A stretch of 64,000 nucleotides of DNA. It comes from Halanaerobium saccharolyticum subsp. saccharolyticum DSM 6643. Its GTDB lineage: Bacteria; Bacillota; Halanaerobiia; Halanaerobiales; Halanaerobiaceae. The translations under genes and the position numbers were made by a program. This document shows, piece after piece, positions 52,045-61,262 of this stretch (position 1 is its first letter; the number at the start of each line of letters is the position of its first letter). The stretch is from contig NZ_CAUI01000023.1 of assembly GCF_000350165.1 (NCBI RefSeq), positions 434,001 through 498,000 on the forward strand, written 5' to 3'. Below the pieces are notes generated by a model, which saw only the letters and a program-made list of their open reading frames with translations, was not told the origin of the DNA and made no database searches.

Positions 52045-53211
52045 TTAAACATCAGAGTTTTTAATTCTTAATTTTAATCCATTTAAAATTTTATATGGAA
52101 TTTCAACAAGATTAATGAGCTTAACTATTAAATAATTTTTTAATTTTATATTATTATCTTTTTTTAAATTAAAAATAGGTAGTTCATACTTCTGGGTTTT
52201 ATTAATATTTATAAAATCATATTTGTATTTCCCATTATTTAATTCTGAAATAGTAAGAGGTTCAAACCCAGAATCTTCATAAAATCTTGTTACCTTTGGA
52301 GCATAAGTTACTGGTAAAACTGGAATATTATATTTTTGCCATAATATGTTTGCATGATATCTCATTGCTATTGCTTTAGAAACTTGAAGAAATTTATCAA
52401 AAAATAAATCTAATTCATTTTCTCTATAACAATATATTTGTATTTCCAACTCTTCTCTACTTAACTCTTTTGATAATTTTTGAGCAAATTTATATTCCTT
52501 AATATTTTCGACAGTGTGTTCAAAAACAAAAAAATAAATTTTATCAATTTTTTCTTTCTCTATTATTTCATCTATAAAATTAACCATTTTAATAAACTTG
52601 AGTGTTGGCCATGGTCTAATAGAACAACCTAAAATATTATCATATTTATTGTTTTTGAAATCAAACGCCTCTTGCAAATCAGCACCTTCAACCACATCAC
52701 ATGCAACATCTGAATTAATATTCAAATTTGTTAATAAGTCTTTTGACCCATGATCCCTAACTTGTATACAATTAAATATACTTAGGTTATGATTCAAATA
52801 CCATTTTGAAAAAGAATTGTTTAAAGGGCCAACTCCTATACTCGCAGTTATTAAACTTATATTAGTATTATTAGTTTCGATTATATATTTCAACCATTTA
52901 TGTATAGTAAAAAAATAATGACTATCTTGTAATAACCCCCCTCCACCTAATATAATAATATCAGTCTTTTTTAATGTTTTGATTATCTCTTTTCTCTTAT
53001 TTAAATATTTTAATCCCTCACTCATTTTAGGAATTTCTAATAAATCTATTTTACTATTTTCAGGATATCCAAATTCATTTTTATATTTTCCGGTAATAAT
53101 GTTCAATTTAGCTTTTGGCCATTTCTCTAAAACTTTATTAATTAATAAGAACGCGATTAAATCATCTCCTAAATTACCACATCCAGACATACCAATGATA
53201 GCTATATTCAT
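52045..53211 (-). CDS. Polysaccharide pyruvyl transferase family protein
   Basis: 388 residues, GGAGGATGTT before the ATG. Start IIGMSGCGNLGDDLIAFLL is the conserved N-terminal of the CsaB/PssK-type pyruvyltransferase fold; ILGGGGLLQDSH, VGPLNNSFSKW, IQVRDHGSKDLLTNL and AIAMRYHANILWQ are the other landmarks. It adds a pyruvate ketal to a sugar, introducing acidity. It follows the IS3 remnant gap and is 23 bases before the next GT gene upstream. Confidence 0.9.
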   Translation of the reverse strand: MNIAIIGMSGCGNLGDDLIAFLLINKVLEKWPKAKLNIITGKYKNEFGYPENSKIDLLEIPKMSEGLKYLNKRKEIIKTLKKTDIIILGGGGLLQDSHYFFTIHKWLKYIIETNNTNISLITASIGVGPLNNSFSKWYLNHNLSIFNCIQVRDHGSKDLLTNLNINSDVACDVVEGADLQEAFDFKNNKYDNILGCSIRPWPTLKFIKMVNFIDEIIEKEKIDKIYFFVFEHTVENIKEYKFAQKLSKELSREELEIQIYCYRENELDLFFDKFLQVSKAIAMRYHANILWQKYNIPVLPVTYAPKVTRFYEDSGFEPLTISELNNGKYKYDFININKTQKYELPIFNLKKDNNIKLKNYLIVKLINLVEIPYKILNGLKLRIKNSDV

Positions 53212-53234
53212 AACATCCTCCTAACAAAAAATAT

Positions 53235-54407
53235 CTAATCTTCAAGAAATAATTCAAACACTTTTTCATACTTTTGGGTTATTTTCTCTATATCGAATTT
53301 TTGAGCATATGTATAGCCATTTTTTTTAATAAAATTATATGATTCTTTGTCATTTAAAAGTGATTTTGTTGACTCGAATAACTTTTTAGCTGTATATGGA
53401 AATTTAACTAAAATACCATTATATTTATGTTCAATCATCTCTTTAGGACCTCCATCAGTATCTAAAGCTATTACTGGACAATTACATAACATAGCTTCTA
53501 TTAAAACATAACCAAAGCCTTCTTCTTCGGAGGGCAAAATAAACAAACTTGCCTTTTGCATAAAATAATATGGGTTTTCTATATATCCAGTCAAATAAAT
53601 ATATGATTCCAAATTATATTTTTTAATCTTGTTTTTTAAAAAATTATATTCGTCACCACTTCCAATAATAACCCATTTTATGTCTATTCTATTTTCATAA
53701 GCAATTTTAGCGGTTTCAACTAATAAATCTACATTCTTTCTTTTCATCAACCTTCCAACATACAAAATGAAATCTCCATTACTATCTATATAGTCATCCA
53801 AATGTTTTATTCCAGTTCTTTGTTTTTTAAAAGATTTCTTTTTTATATTATTAATATCAACAGGATTATAAATTTTAGTAATTTTATTTTCGGTAATATT
53901 CATTTTTTTATTAACAATATCTTTAACCATTTGACTAGGAGTTACAATATGATTTGGCATTTTATAAACTAATTTATATAATTTTTTTTCAAAAAAACTT
54001 TTCCCTAGTTCCAAAGTCCCTTTTCTAGCTATCCAATAACTACCAAATTTTTTAGGTATAAAAAATTTAATAATAGATAAAATATACATTAAGATATGTG
54101 AGTTCATATTTTCGCTTAATATAATTCGAGGTTTTTTAGCAAAATATAATTTTAAAAACCCAAAAACAGTTCTCATTTTTTCAATAAAATTTAATTTTCC
54201 TATTTTTTGATTTAAATATATTATATTAATATCTTCAGAAATTTCATTTCTTATATCAAAATTTGTCTTATTTATTAAAACTAAATGTATTTTATATTTA
54301 TTAGAATTAATATTTTTCAATAAATTTAATAAAACTCTAGTCCCTCCAGCATAATTTAAACCACCAGTCAAAACAAAAATACTCTTATTATTAGTCTTGA
54401 TATCCAT
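53235..54407 (-). CDS. Glycosyltransferase family 4
   Basis: 390 residues. N-terminal VLTGGLNYAGGTRVLLNLLKNIN is the acceptor-side glycine loop; donor lobe has ILYVGRLMKRKNVDLLVETAK, YLTGYIENPYYFMQKASLFILP and SEEEGFGYVLIEAMLCNCPVIALD (E-x7-E). GAAGGAGA before the ATG. Upstream there is a 257-base gap in which I see only AT-rich DNA, so a promoter could lie there but no clear one is visible. Confidence 0.88.
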   Translation of the reverse strand: MDIKTNNKSIFVLTGGLNYAGGTRVLLNLLKNINSNKYKIHLVLINKTNFDIRNEISEDINIIYLNQKIGKLNFIEKMRTVFGFLKLYFAKKPRIILSENMNSHILMYILSIIKFFIPKKFGSYWIARKGTLELGKSFFEKKLYKLVYKMPNHIVTPSQMVKDIVNKKMNITENKITKIYNPVDINNIKKKSFKKQRTGIKHLDDYIDSNGDFILYVGRLMKRKNVDLLVETAKIAYENRIDIKWVIIGSGDEYNFLKNKIKKYNLESYIYLTGYIENPYYFMQKASLFILPSEEEGFGYVLIEAMLCNCPVIALDTDGGPKEMIEHKYNGILVKFPYTAKKLFESTKSLLNDKESYNFIKKNGYTYAQKFDIEKITQKYEKVFELFLED

Positions 54408-54664
54408 TTGTTCTCCTTCACTAAACTAATATTATTTTCTAAAATAAAAATATTATTTTTAAATTTAAAATCATTAACATTTCATAAACTATCTAAAGTA
54501 TGTGTCTAATTTAATGGGGAAACCTCACGTTCTTGAATATAAAAAATGAACAAGCAAATATTTATTAGTTTTAATTTTTTAAAACAATTATTAGTTTAGA
54601 AAATTTTTGCATCTACTTAACCTAAATCCATTATTTCATTTGTAATTAACTAGAAGTATTATTA

Positions 54665-56131
54665 CTACTTAATTAAGTTTTTAAAAAATTCATATTCTTG
54701 CTTGGTAAATAATCCGAATAAATAACCCAATATAATAAATGATATTAACCCTGCAAAAGACATTATCAAAATAGCAATTAAACTTTGACCGCCAAACAAA
54801 AAATTTAAAGAATAATGAACACCAAAAAAAGAAAAAGTTAAACCAGTCATTTTAATAAAATTATATTGGACTAAAAATTTAAGGTCATTATTAAAATAAT
54901 AAAATAATGCTAAAACCAACATTAAAAAATAAGTAAAACTTGTCGCTATAGCAGCGCCAATTATGCCATAAAGAGGTATAAAAACGAAGTTTAATATAAT
55001 GTTTATTATAGCCACCACTATAGTAATAATTTGCGAAACTCGTAACCATGATGTAGCAGAATATGTGCTAAGAAAGATTCTTGCTAAACCAAAAGCAAAA
55101 GTCCCAATTATCAATATTTGTAATGACGATACCGCTAAAGCATAATCATTACCAAAAACTAAAATAATAAATGGCTCGGCTAATACAAATAAACCTACAC
55201 CAAATAAAATCAAAAATAAATTTGTATATTTTAAAGACTCATTAAATATTTTTGATAACTCTTTAAATTTATTTTGACCCCACAGCTCTGATGAATTATG
55301 AAAGATTACACTTTGAACAGCTTTAGGCACCATCCACAATTTTTCTGCAAGAGTTAAAGCTACTTTATATACACCTGTATAACTACTACCCAAAAAATAA
55401 TCAATTAACAAAATATCTGATTTATATAATATTTGTGCAGATAAAATACCTGGCACACTCATAATTCCGAACCTAAGTATCTTTTTACTATAAAGTAAAC
55501 TTTGAGGGTTAAGTATTTTTTTAAAGTTAAAATCAACTTTAATAATTTTTTTCCATAAAACAATAGTGAAAATAATTTTAATTAATCCAGTTATTAAAAA
55601 AGCATAAGCAAGAGAATATATATTAAAATTCAAAATAACAAAAATCAATATAAGAATATTATTCGTTATTTTTATAGCTATATCAAATTTAACAACTGAA
55701 TCTTCTTTGTGATAACTATATAGAATAGCTCTAACACCAGTCCACATGTTTGCAAATATTAAACTCAAACCTAGAATATAAAAAAGATTTTTATACTCAT
55801 TAATAAAACCAAAAAAATCAAATAAGTTTAAAATTACCACCATTAATAAATAAAAAAAACTAGCAACTATAATAGGCATAAATAAAGAAATAATTAGTAT
55901 ATTATTGTTATCTTCATTTATTTGATCAGATACATACTTTCTTATAGCATCGAACATTCCTAAACCAAATACCGTTCTTAAAATACCATACCAAGCTAAT
56001 AGAGCAGCAATTTCACCATACAACTCTAGCCCAGCCAACCTTGCTAATAATGGTTGATAAATTAAACCAATTACTAGAGTAGATACTGAGCTAAACAAAA
56101 CAGACATTATTCCCTTTACAATCTTACCCAT
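54665..56131 (-). CDS. Oligosaccharide flippase, Wzx/MATE-like
   Basis: 488 residues, about 12-14 membrane helices. N-terminal VKGIMSVLFSSVSTLVIGLIYQPLLARLAG is typical of the polysaccharide-transport MOP superfamily; a central YKSDILLIDYFLGSSYTGVYKVALTLAEKLW and the late IIGAAIATSFTYFLMLVL repeat the pattern. It flips the lipid-linked repeat unit across the membrane. Its ATG follows the preceding gene's stop with no gap and the ribosome site (AGGTGA) lies inside that gene. Confidence 0.92.
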   Translation of the reverse strand: MGKIVKGIMSVLFSSVSTLVIGLIYQPLLARLAGLELYGEIAALLAWYGILRTVFGLGMFDAIRKYVSDQINEDNNNILIISLFMPIIVASFFYLLMVVILNLFDFFGFINEYKNLFYILGLSLIFANMWTGVRAILYSYHKEDSVVKFDIAIKITNNILILIFVILNFNIYSLAYAFLITGLIKIIFTIVLWKKIIKVDFNFKKILNPQSLLYSKKILRFGIMSVPGILSAQILYKSDILLIDYFLGSSYTGVYKVALTLAEKLWMVPKAVQSVIFHNSSELWGQNKFKELSKIFNESLKYTNLFLILFGVGLFVLAEPFIILVFGNDYALAVSSLQILIIGTFAFGLARIFLSTYSATSWLRVSQIITIVVAIINIILNFVFIPLYGIIGAAIATSFTYFLMLVLALFYYFNNDLKFLVQYNFIKMTGLTFSFFGVHYSLNFLFGGQSLIAILIMSFAGLISFIILGYLFGLFTKQEYEFFKNLIK

Positions 56132-57244
56132 TTAATCACCTAAAGTTTCTTTGATAAAATCAAAATATTTTTCAACTGTAAAAAATTGTTCATATTTTTT
56201 ATAGGCATTATCCGTTTTATTTTTTCTTACCAATGTGGATTCCCTATAAATATCAATTATTTTATTAGACATAATTTTAGGTTCATTTTTACATGTATAA
56301 ATATCATCTTTAACATTAAAAAATTCATATAAAGAAGGTTTTTCCATAGTCAAAACGGGGATTTTCATATTTATAGCATCAACAACTTTATTTGTTAATA
56401 CATTATGAGCTTTTTGAGAATCACCAAAAATTCCTAAAGCTAAATCACAATTTTTCACTAAGAAGCTTTCTAATTTGCCATTTGAAAAAGTGTAATCATT
56501 TCTGATTTCTATATAATCATTTAAATTAGCTTTATTAACCATAATTTTATATTTCAAACTCTTTTCTTCATTATTTCCAAACAAATAAATTTTAAATGAA
56601 ATATCATCTTTCAAATAATTAGCCATATCAATAATCTTATCTAAACCATGCAATGGTATATATGATCCCCACCAGCATAAAATCATCTTATTATCAATTT
56701 CAAAATTACTTTTCTTTAATTTTTCATCATTAGTTAAAGGTATAATCTTATAATTAACTTCACTTAAGTCAATAGACAACAATTCAGATATATACTTCAA
56801 TTCATATTCATTTGGATGAATCAGAACATCTGAAAACTTTAACAATATACTATCAAATAATTTAACTTTCTTAGCTCTCAGTGAATTAACTTTAATTTTT
56901 TTTCTATCAAAAACTGCTGTATCATATACAGAAATATATAAATCAGTAACAACTTTTTTTCTAAATAATTTTGCGATTATGATAAAAGGTGCATTCTCAT
57001 GGTTCATCGCTGGAATATACACTATATTCACAAATGGAATTAATAAAAATAAAATAAGTATATTCAGCAAATAATAAAATAAACGTGCTATTATCTTAAT
57101 TAAAATGTTGTTTGCTTTTATAAAAAAAAAGCTTGGATCATAACTCATAAATTCATATTTTTTTTGATTATTAAATAAAAATTTATAGAAATTTTGAGTT
57201 CTATATGCCCCTTTTATTTTTCCTAATATTAATAATTTAGTCAT
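56132..57244 (-). CDS. Glycosyltransferase (GT-B type, divergent)
   Basis: 370 residues from the ATG at 57244 (AGGAG 6 bases upstream; the TTG one codon earlier is rejected). Hydrophobic stretch at ~50-75 (LLNILILFLLIPFVNIVYIP) before MNHENAPFIIIAKLFRKKV, then a donor lobe with ILCWWGSYIPLHGLDKIIDMA and LALGIFGDSQKAHNVLTNKVVDAINMKIPVLT, which replaces the usual E-x7-E with a K-x-D region. The family number is not certain, but the fold is that of GT4/GT1 enzymes. Confidence 0.75.
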   Translation of the reverse strand: MTKLLILGKIKGAYRTQNFYKFLFNNQKKYEFMSYDPSFFFIKANNILIKIIARLFYYLLNILILFLLIPFVNIVYIPAMNHENAPFIIIAKLFRKKVVTDLYISVYDTAVFDRKKIKVNSLRAKKVKLFDSILLKFSDVLIHPNEYELKYISELLSIDLSEVNYKIIPLTNDEKLKKSNFEIDNKMILCWWGSYIPLHGLDKIIDMANYLKDDISFKIYLFGNNEEKSLKYKIMVNKANLNDYIEIRNDYTFSNGKLESFLVKNCDLALGIFGDSQKAHNVLTNKVVDAINMKIPVLTMEKPSLYEFFNVKDDIYTCKNEPKIMSNKIIDIYRESTLVRKNKTDNAYKKYEQFFTVEKYFDFIKETLGD

Positions 57245-57266
57245 CAAAAAACTCCTATAAAAAAAT

Positions 57267-58145
57267 TTATAATCTTTTCAACCCATCTTTTAGTGATGTT
57301 TTTGGTTCCCAATTAGGAAGTCTGTTAAAATCACTCCAAAGCTCCATAACTTCTCTTTCCCGATATGGTCTTCCACCCCATTCTACCAAAACTTCAATGC
57401 CGGTTACTTTTTCATATAATTCAATTAAGTCTTTTAATTTGATCTGCTGACCTGAACTAACCGCATATTTGTTATGACTTATTTTCTTTTCTTTTATTAA
57501 ATCATAAGCAGAAATAAAAGCATCCACAACATCATCAACATGAACTAAGTCAATCTTTTGTTCTCCAGGTGACATTTTAAGTTTCTTCTTTTCTTTAGAA
57601 AACTTACCTAGCAAATTAATTAATTTACCTCTATTATCATCCTCAGCATATGTATCAAATAATTTTAAAGTTATAACATTAAAATTCAATGCATTCACAT
57701 AATATTCAATAACATCCTCAAAAGCCTGCTTAGTCGCTGCATATAAATTTACAGGGTTATAATCTTCATTTTTATAATGCTGCCAGGAAGTACCAGTATT
57801 AATAAAATTATAGGTGTTTGCTTTAGACATAGCTTCCAAAACATGAGTACCAAATTTAATATTACTATTAATTAGATTATCTATTTCATCTGATTTATGT
57901 TCTGAGATAAATAAGGAGGCTAAATGAAAAACTATATCAGCTTCAACTTCTTTAAAGTAATTGATTAACTCAGTTATATTCTGGTTATATTCAAAGATAT
58001 CAATCTTACTTTTAACTGATTCTAAATTTTTGTAAGTTGAAGATGGTCTGCTTATAATATGAACATTATATCCGAGCTCTACAAGTTTTTTACTCAAGTG
58101 TGAACCTACAAATCCAGTTGCTCCAGTTACAATAATATTTTTCAT
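57267..58145 (-). CDS. CDP-3,6-dideoxyhexulose reductase/epimerase-like SDR (AscF/RfbJ-like)
   Basis: 292 residues. GATGFVGSHLSKKLVELGY Rossmann motif, FHLASLF, TGTSWQHYKNED and NLYAATKQAFED (YxxxK). Last gene of the CDP-dideoxyhexose block. In the CDP-ascarylose, abequose or paratose pathways a final SDR reduces the 4-keto group; this protein is in that position. The specific sugar is inferred from the preceding 3,5-epimerase-like gene, which favours ascarylose. GAGGTG ribosome site. Confidence 0.78.
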   Translation of the reverse strand: MKNIIVTGATGFVGSHLSKKLVELGYNVHIISRPSSTYKNLESVKSKIDIFEYNQNITELINYFKEVEADIVFHLASLFISEHKSDEIDNLINSNIKFGTHVLEAMSKANTYNFINTGTSWQHYKNEDYNPVNLYAATKQAFEDVIEYYVNALNFNVITLKLFDTYAEDDNRGKLINLLGKFSKEKKKLKMSPGEQKIDLVHVDDVVDAFISAYDLIKEKKISHNKYAVSSGQQIKLKDLIELYEKVTGIEVLVEWGGRPYREREVMELWSDFNRLPNWEPKTSLKDGLKRL

Positions 58146-58161
58146 TTATAAACACCTCAGC

Positions 58162-58698
58162 TTAAAAAGGACTATTAAAATTATTAAATTTAATTAATTT
58201 TTGATCTTTTTCAGAAATTATGGGGTTATTGACATTCCAATCAAGACCAAAAGAATTCCAATGAACTCCACTATCACTATTTTCATTATAAACAGTCGAA
58301 ACATTATAAACAGTAATTGTGTTATTCTTTAATGCTTTAAATCCATGTGCTAAACCTTTTGGTATATATATTGAGTTTCTATTTTCTGCAGACAAATTAA
58401 CATTGATATATTCACCATAAGTATCAGAGTTTTTTCTTAAATCAAGTATAACATCCATTACTTCTCCATAGGGGACACAAACTAATTTATGATGGTCGTG
58501 TGGAGGTAACTGAAAATGCATTCCTCTAATCACATCTTTTTGTGATATAGAATAGTAACTTTCTTTAAAACTATTACATAAGTCATTTTCAGAAAACATT
58601 TCTGTATTAAAAGTTTTACAAAAAGTTCCTCGCTGATCTTCAAAGACCAAATTTTTTATTATATATACTTCATCAAGCTTTGTATCAATCAATTCCAT
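58162..58698 (-). CDS. RmlC-like cupin, probable CDP-3,6-dideoxyhexulose 5-epimerase (AscE-like)
   Basis: 178 residues, the size of RmlC enzymes. Cupin landmarks: FEDQRGTFCKTFN, RGMHFQLPPHDHHKLV with the catalytic His, VPYGEVMDVILDLRKNSDTYGE, and IYIPKGLAHGFKAL, then a Tyr-containing TVYNVSTVYNEN. In dTDP-rhamnose synthesis this fold epimerises C3 and C5. There are no rmlA/B/D genes here, while all neighbours are CDP-dideoxyhexose genes, so C5 epimerisation toward L-ascarylose is the best reading. Stop and start share one base with rfbG. Confidence 0.8.
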   Translation of the reverse strand: MELIDTKLDEVYIIKNLVFEDQRGTFCKTFNTEMFSENDLCNSFKESYYSISQKDVIRGMHFQLPPHDHHKLVCVPYGEVMDVILDLRKNSDTYGEYINVNLSAENRNSIYIPKGLAHGFKALKNNTITVYNVSTVYNENSDSGVHWNSFGLDWNVNNPIISEKDQKLIKFNNFNSPF

Positions 58699-59762
58699 TA
58701 TTTATCAACTCTCATATACTCTTTAATCTGTTCTACATCAAAATCATAATCAACATTATCATTCTGATACCAGTCAACTACTAAATCAATTGTCTGGTCA
58801 AAACTAAGTTTTGGTTCCCAGTTTAAGTGTTGTCTAGCTTTACTGATATCTAGTTTCAATAATTTTGCTTCATGTGGTTCATTACTATTAGAAGTATCAA
58901 TCCATTCACCTGAACCCCATTTATTAACCAATTTATCAACAAGTTCTCCAACTGTAACAATTGAAGCTTCATCAGGACCAAAATTCCAGGCACCTGTATA
59001 TTTTTCAGGGTTTTGATATAGTTTTGAAGCTAATAATAAATAACCCCGCAAAGGCTCTAAAACATGCTGCCAGGGTCTAATAGCTTTTGGACTTCTAATC
59101 TCAATAGCTTTATCTCTTTTTAGATAACTAATACAATCAGTTATCAATCTATCTGCTGCCCAGTCTCCACCACCAATAACATTACCGGCTCTAACTGAAG
59201 CCACAGCTATATCAGAATCTTCATTATCAAAAAATGATCTTGTATAAGCAGAAGTAACCAATTCAGCACAGCCTTTACTGGAACTATAAGGGTCATATCC
59301 GCCCATAGGATCATTTTCTCTATAACCCCAGATCCATTCATTATTCTCATAACATTTGTCACTGGTGATTATAATTACAGTTTTAACACTGTCACTCTGC
59401 CTGGCTGCTTCTAGAACATTTACAGTTCCCATTACATTTACTTCATAGGTCTCTCTTGGTTCTTTATATGATAATCTAACCAGCGGCTGAGCTGCCAGAT
59501 GGAAGACAATCTCTGGTTTTTCTTCTTTAAAAGTTCTTAAAAGATTATCATAATCTCTTATTTCGCCTCTAAGATCAGTGATCTTTTCACTTAAATTAGT
59601 AACAACAAAATTGTCCTGATCAGTATAAGGATCTAAGGCATAACCAATCACATTGGCTCCCAGCTCATTTAACCAGATAGATAACCAGGATCCTTTAAAT
59701 CCTGTATGACCTGTCACTAATACATTTTTATTATTATATATCCCATCAAATAATTCTTCCAT
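58698..59762 (-). CDS. rfbG: CDP-glucose 4,6-dehydratase
   Basis: 354 residues. TGHTGFKGSWLSIWLNELGA is characteristic of RfbG/DdhB (the KGSW segment distinguishes it from RmlB), followed by FHLAAQPLVRLSYKEP, ITSDKCYEN, the YSSSK catalytic motif, and GNVIGGGDWAADRLI. It converts CDP-glucose to CDP-4-keto-6-deoxyglucose. One base overlaps with rfbF upstream, so translation is coupled. Confidence 0.95.
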   Translation of the reverse strand: MEELFDGIYNNKNVLVTGHTGFKGSWLSIWLNELGANVIGYALDPYTDQDNFVVTNLSEKITDLRGEIRDYDNLLRTFKEEKPEIVFHLAAQPLVRLSYKEPRETYEVNVMGTVNVLEAARQSDSVKTVIIITSDKCYENNEWIWGYRENDPMGGYDPYSSSKGCAELVTSAYTRSFFDNEDSDIAVASVRAGNVIGGGDWAADRLITDCISYLKRDKAIEIRSPKAIRPWQHVLEPLRGYLLLASKLYQNPEKYTGAWNFGPDEASIVTVGELVDKLVNKWGSGEWIDTSNSNEPHEAKLLKLDISKARQHLNWEPKLSFDQTIDLVVDWYQNDNVDYDFDVEQIKEYMRVDK

Positions 59763-60538
59763 TACTCCCAGACCTTCCAGAAAGCCTTATCTTCATTCCA
59801 GAGTTTATTTAAATGTTTAACATCACGTTCATGGTCCATACATTCCCAGTTACCATCATGCTTATAAACCATAACTCTACCCTGTTTAGATAATTTTTCT
59901 AAAGGACCAACCTCAAAATCACAATCTTCTGCAGGAGATAAATGATCAAGCATTTCTCTTTCAAAAACCATATAACCACCATTAATCAAACCCATAGAAG
60001 TTTGTGGTTTTTCTTCAAAAGATTGAACTACATTATCTTCTTCCAGAAGTTCTCCAAATCTGGCTGGTGGATGTACACCTGAAATTGTAACCACTTTATT
60101 ATGTTCTTTATGGAAACGAACTAAATCATTAATATCGATATCAGCAACTCCATCACCATATGTAAGTAGATTTATACCGTCATCTAAATACTTTTCAATT
60201 CTCTTTATCCTACCACCCTTAAGAGTATTTAAACCTGTATCAACCAGAGTTACATTCCAATCAGTTTCGTTGTGATTATTGTGGAATGTTATATCAGAGT
60301 TACTTAAATCTATAGTAAAATCATTATTTTTAGCTTCATAATGCAGAAAATAATCCTTAATTACATCACCTTTATAACCAAGACAGATAATAAAATCAGT
60401 TACTCCATAATTAGCATAAGTCTTCATGATATGCCAGAGAACAGGTTTCTGGCCAATCTTAACCATAGGTTTTGGAATTAAATTTGTTCTGTTCCCAAGT
60501 CTAGTTCCAAACCCTCCTGCAAGTATTACTGCTTTCAT
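59762..60538 (-). CDS. rfbF: Glucose-1-phosphate cytidylyltransferase
   Basis: 258 residues, the normal length. ILAGGFGTRLGNRTNLIPKP is the pyrophosphorylase signature (GGxGTR...KPM), followed by MKTYANYGVTDFIICLGYKG, LTYGDGVADID, INGGYMVFE and WECMDHERDV. It makes CDP-glucose from glucose-1-phosphate and CTP, the first committed step. GGGGG before the ATG. Confidence 0.95.
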   Translation of the reverse strand: MKAVILAGGFGTRLGNRTNLIPKPMVKIGQKPVLWHIMKTYANYGVTDFIICLGYKGDVIKDYFLHYEAKNNDFTIDLSNSDITFHNNHNETDWNVTLVDTGLNTLKGGRIKRIEKYLDDGINLLTYGDGVADIDINDLVRFHKEHNKVVTISGVHPPARFGELLEEDNVVQSFEEKPQTSMGLINGGYMVFEREMLDHLSPAEDCDFEVGPLEKLSKQGRVMVYKHDGNWECMDHERDVKHLNKLWNEDKAFWKVWE

Positions 60539-60560
60539 AAAAATTTAACCCCCTATTTTT

Positions 60561-61259
60561 TTATTCCCACTGATCTAAATAAATATTTTTTAAGTTTTCA
60601 GCTTCAAGTTTTTCTTTGAAATCTAAATTAAAATCAGTTGTACCACAGATATAGTAATGAGCATCTTGATAATTAGAAGCTGAATTTACTACATCTTCTT
60701 TGGATATTCTTCTATTTATAGTTTCTTTATTTTCTTCTTGGGTTGTAAATAATAATAGTTGATCATTATTTAATTTCTCTTTTAAATAGTCAAGTCTTAT
60801 AAAATCCTCATATTTTTTAGCTGAATAAAGAAGTTTTAATCGATCTAGCTCATTTTGTTCTTCCAGAGCCTCTATAAAACTAAAAAATGGAGTTACTCCA
60901 GTTCCACCAGCCAGACAGACAATATCATTTTTTTGATCAAAAACTGGTAAAATAAAATCTCCATAAGCATATTTAATTGTAACTTCACTACCTTGTTTAA
61001 CTTCATTAAAAATTCTTGTAGTATATCGCCCAACTTTTTTTATTACCAGTCTAATTACTTTTTCTTCATTATAATAAGAAGCTAAGCTAAATGTTCTTGA
61101 TTCAGGCCAGTAATCAGAAGAATCAACCTCTTCTAAAGACAGCTGCAGAAACATTCCAGCTTCAAATCTTCTATATTTATCAGGTTTTAAGATATATTCT
61201 CTAATTTCTGCTGTATGTTCAATTACAGACAGGATCTCTGCCTGGGTTACAACTGCCAT
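60561..61259 (-). CDS. CDP-6-deoxy-glucoseen reductase-like flavoprotein without ferredoxin domain (RfbI/DdhD-like)
   Basis: 232 residues. Ferredoxin-NADP-reductase fold: FEAGMFLQLSLEE, RTFSLASYY (flavin-binding RxxS), CLAGGTGVTPFFSFIE (nucleotide-binding) and YYICGTTDF at the end. Known E3 enzymes (DdhD/AscD) are ~330 residues with an N-terminal plant-type 2Fe-2S domain (four Cys); this protein lacks it. It begins directly with the flavin-binding barrel. If it serves rfbH, its electron carrier must be a separate ferredoxin. Start follows the rfbH stop by 3 bases. Confidence 0.82.
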   Translation of the reverse strand: MAVVTQAEILSVIEHTAEIREYILKPDKYRRFEAGMFLQLSLEEVDSSDYWPESRTFSLASYYNEEKVIRLVIKKVGRYTTRIFNEVKQGSEVTIKYAYGDFILPVFDQKNDIVCLAGGTGVTPFFSFIEALEEQNELDRLKLLYSAKKYEDFIRLDYLKEKLNNDQLLLFTTQEENKETINRRISKEDVVNSASNYQDAHYYICGTTDFNLDFKEKLEAENLKNIYLDQWE

Positions 61260-61262
61260 TTT

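Noticed and set aside
54408-54664. Short ATG frame and partial palindromes in the gap upstream of the GT4 gene
   Set aside because: Eleven codons with no ribosome site; no convincing promoter, terminator or IS end.
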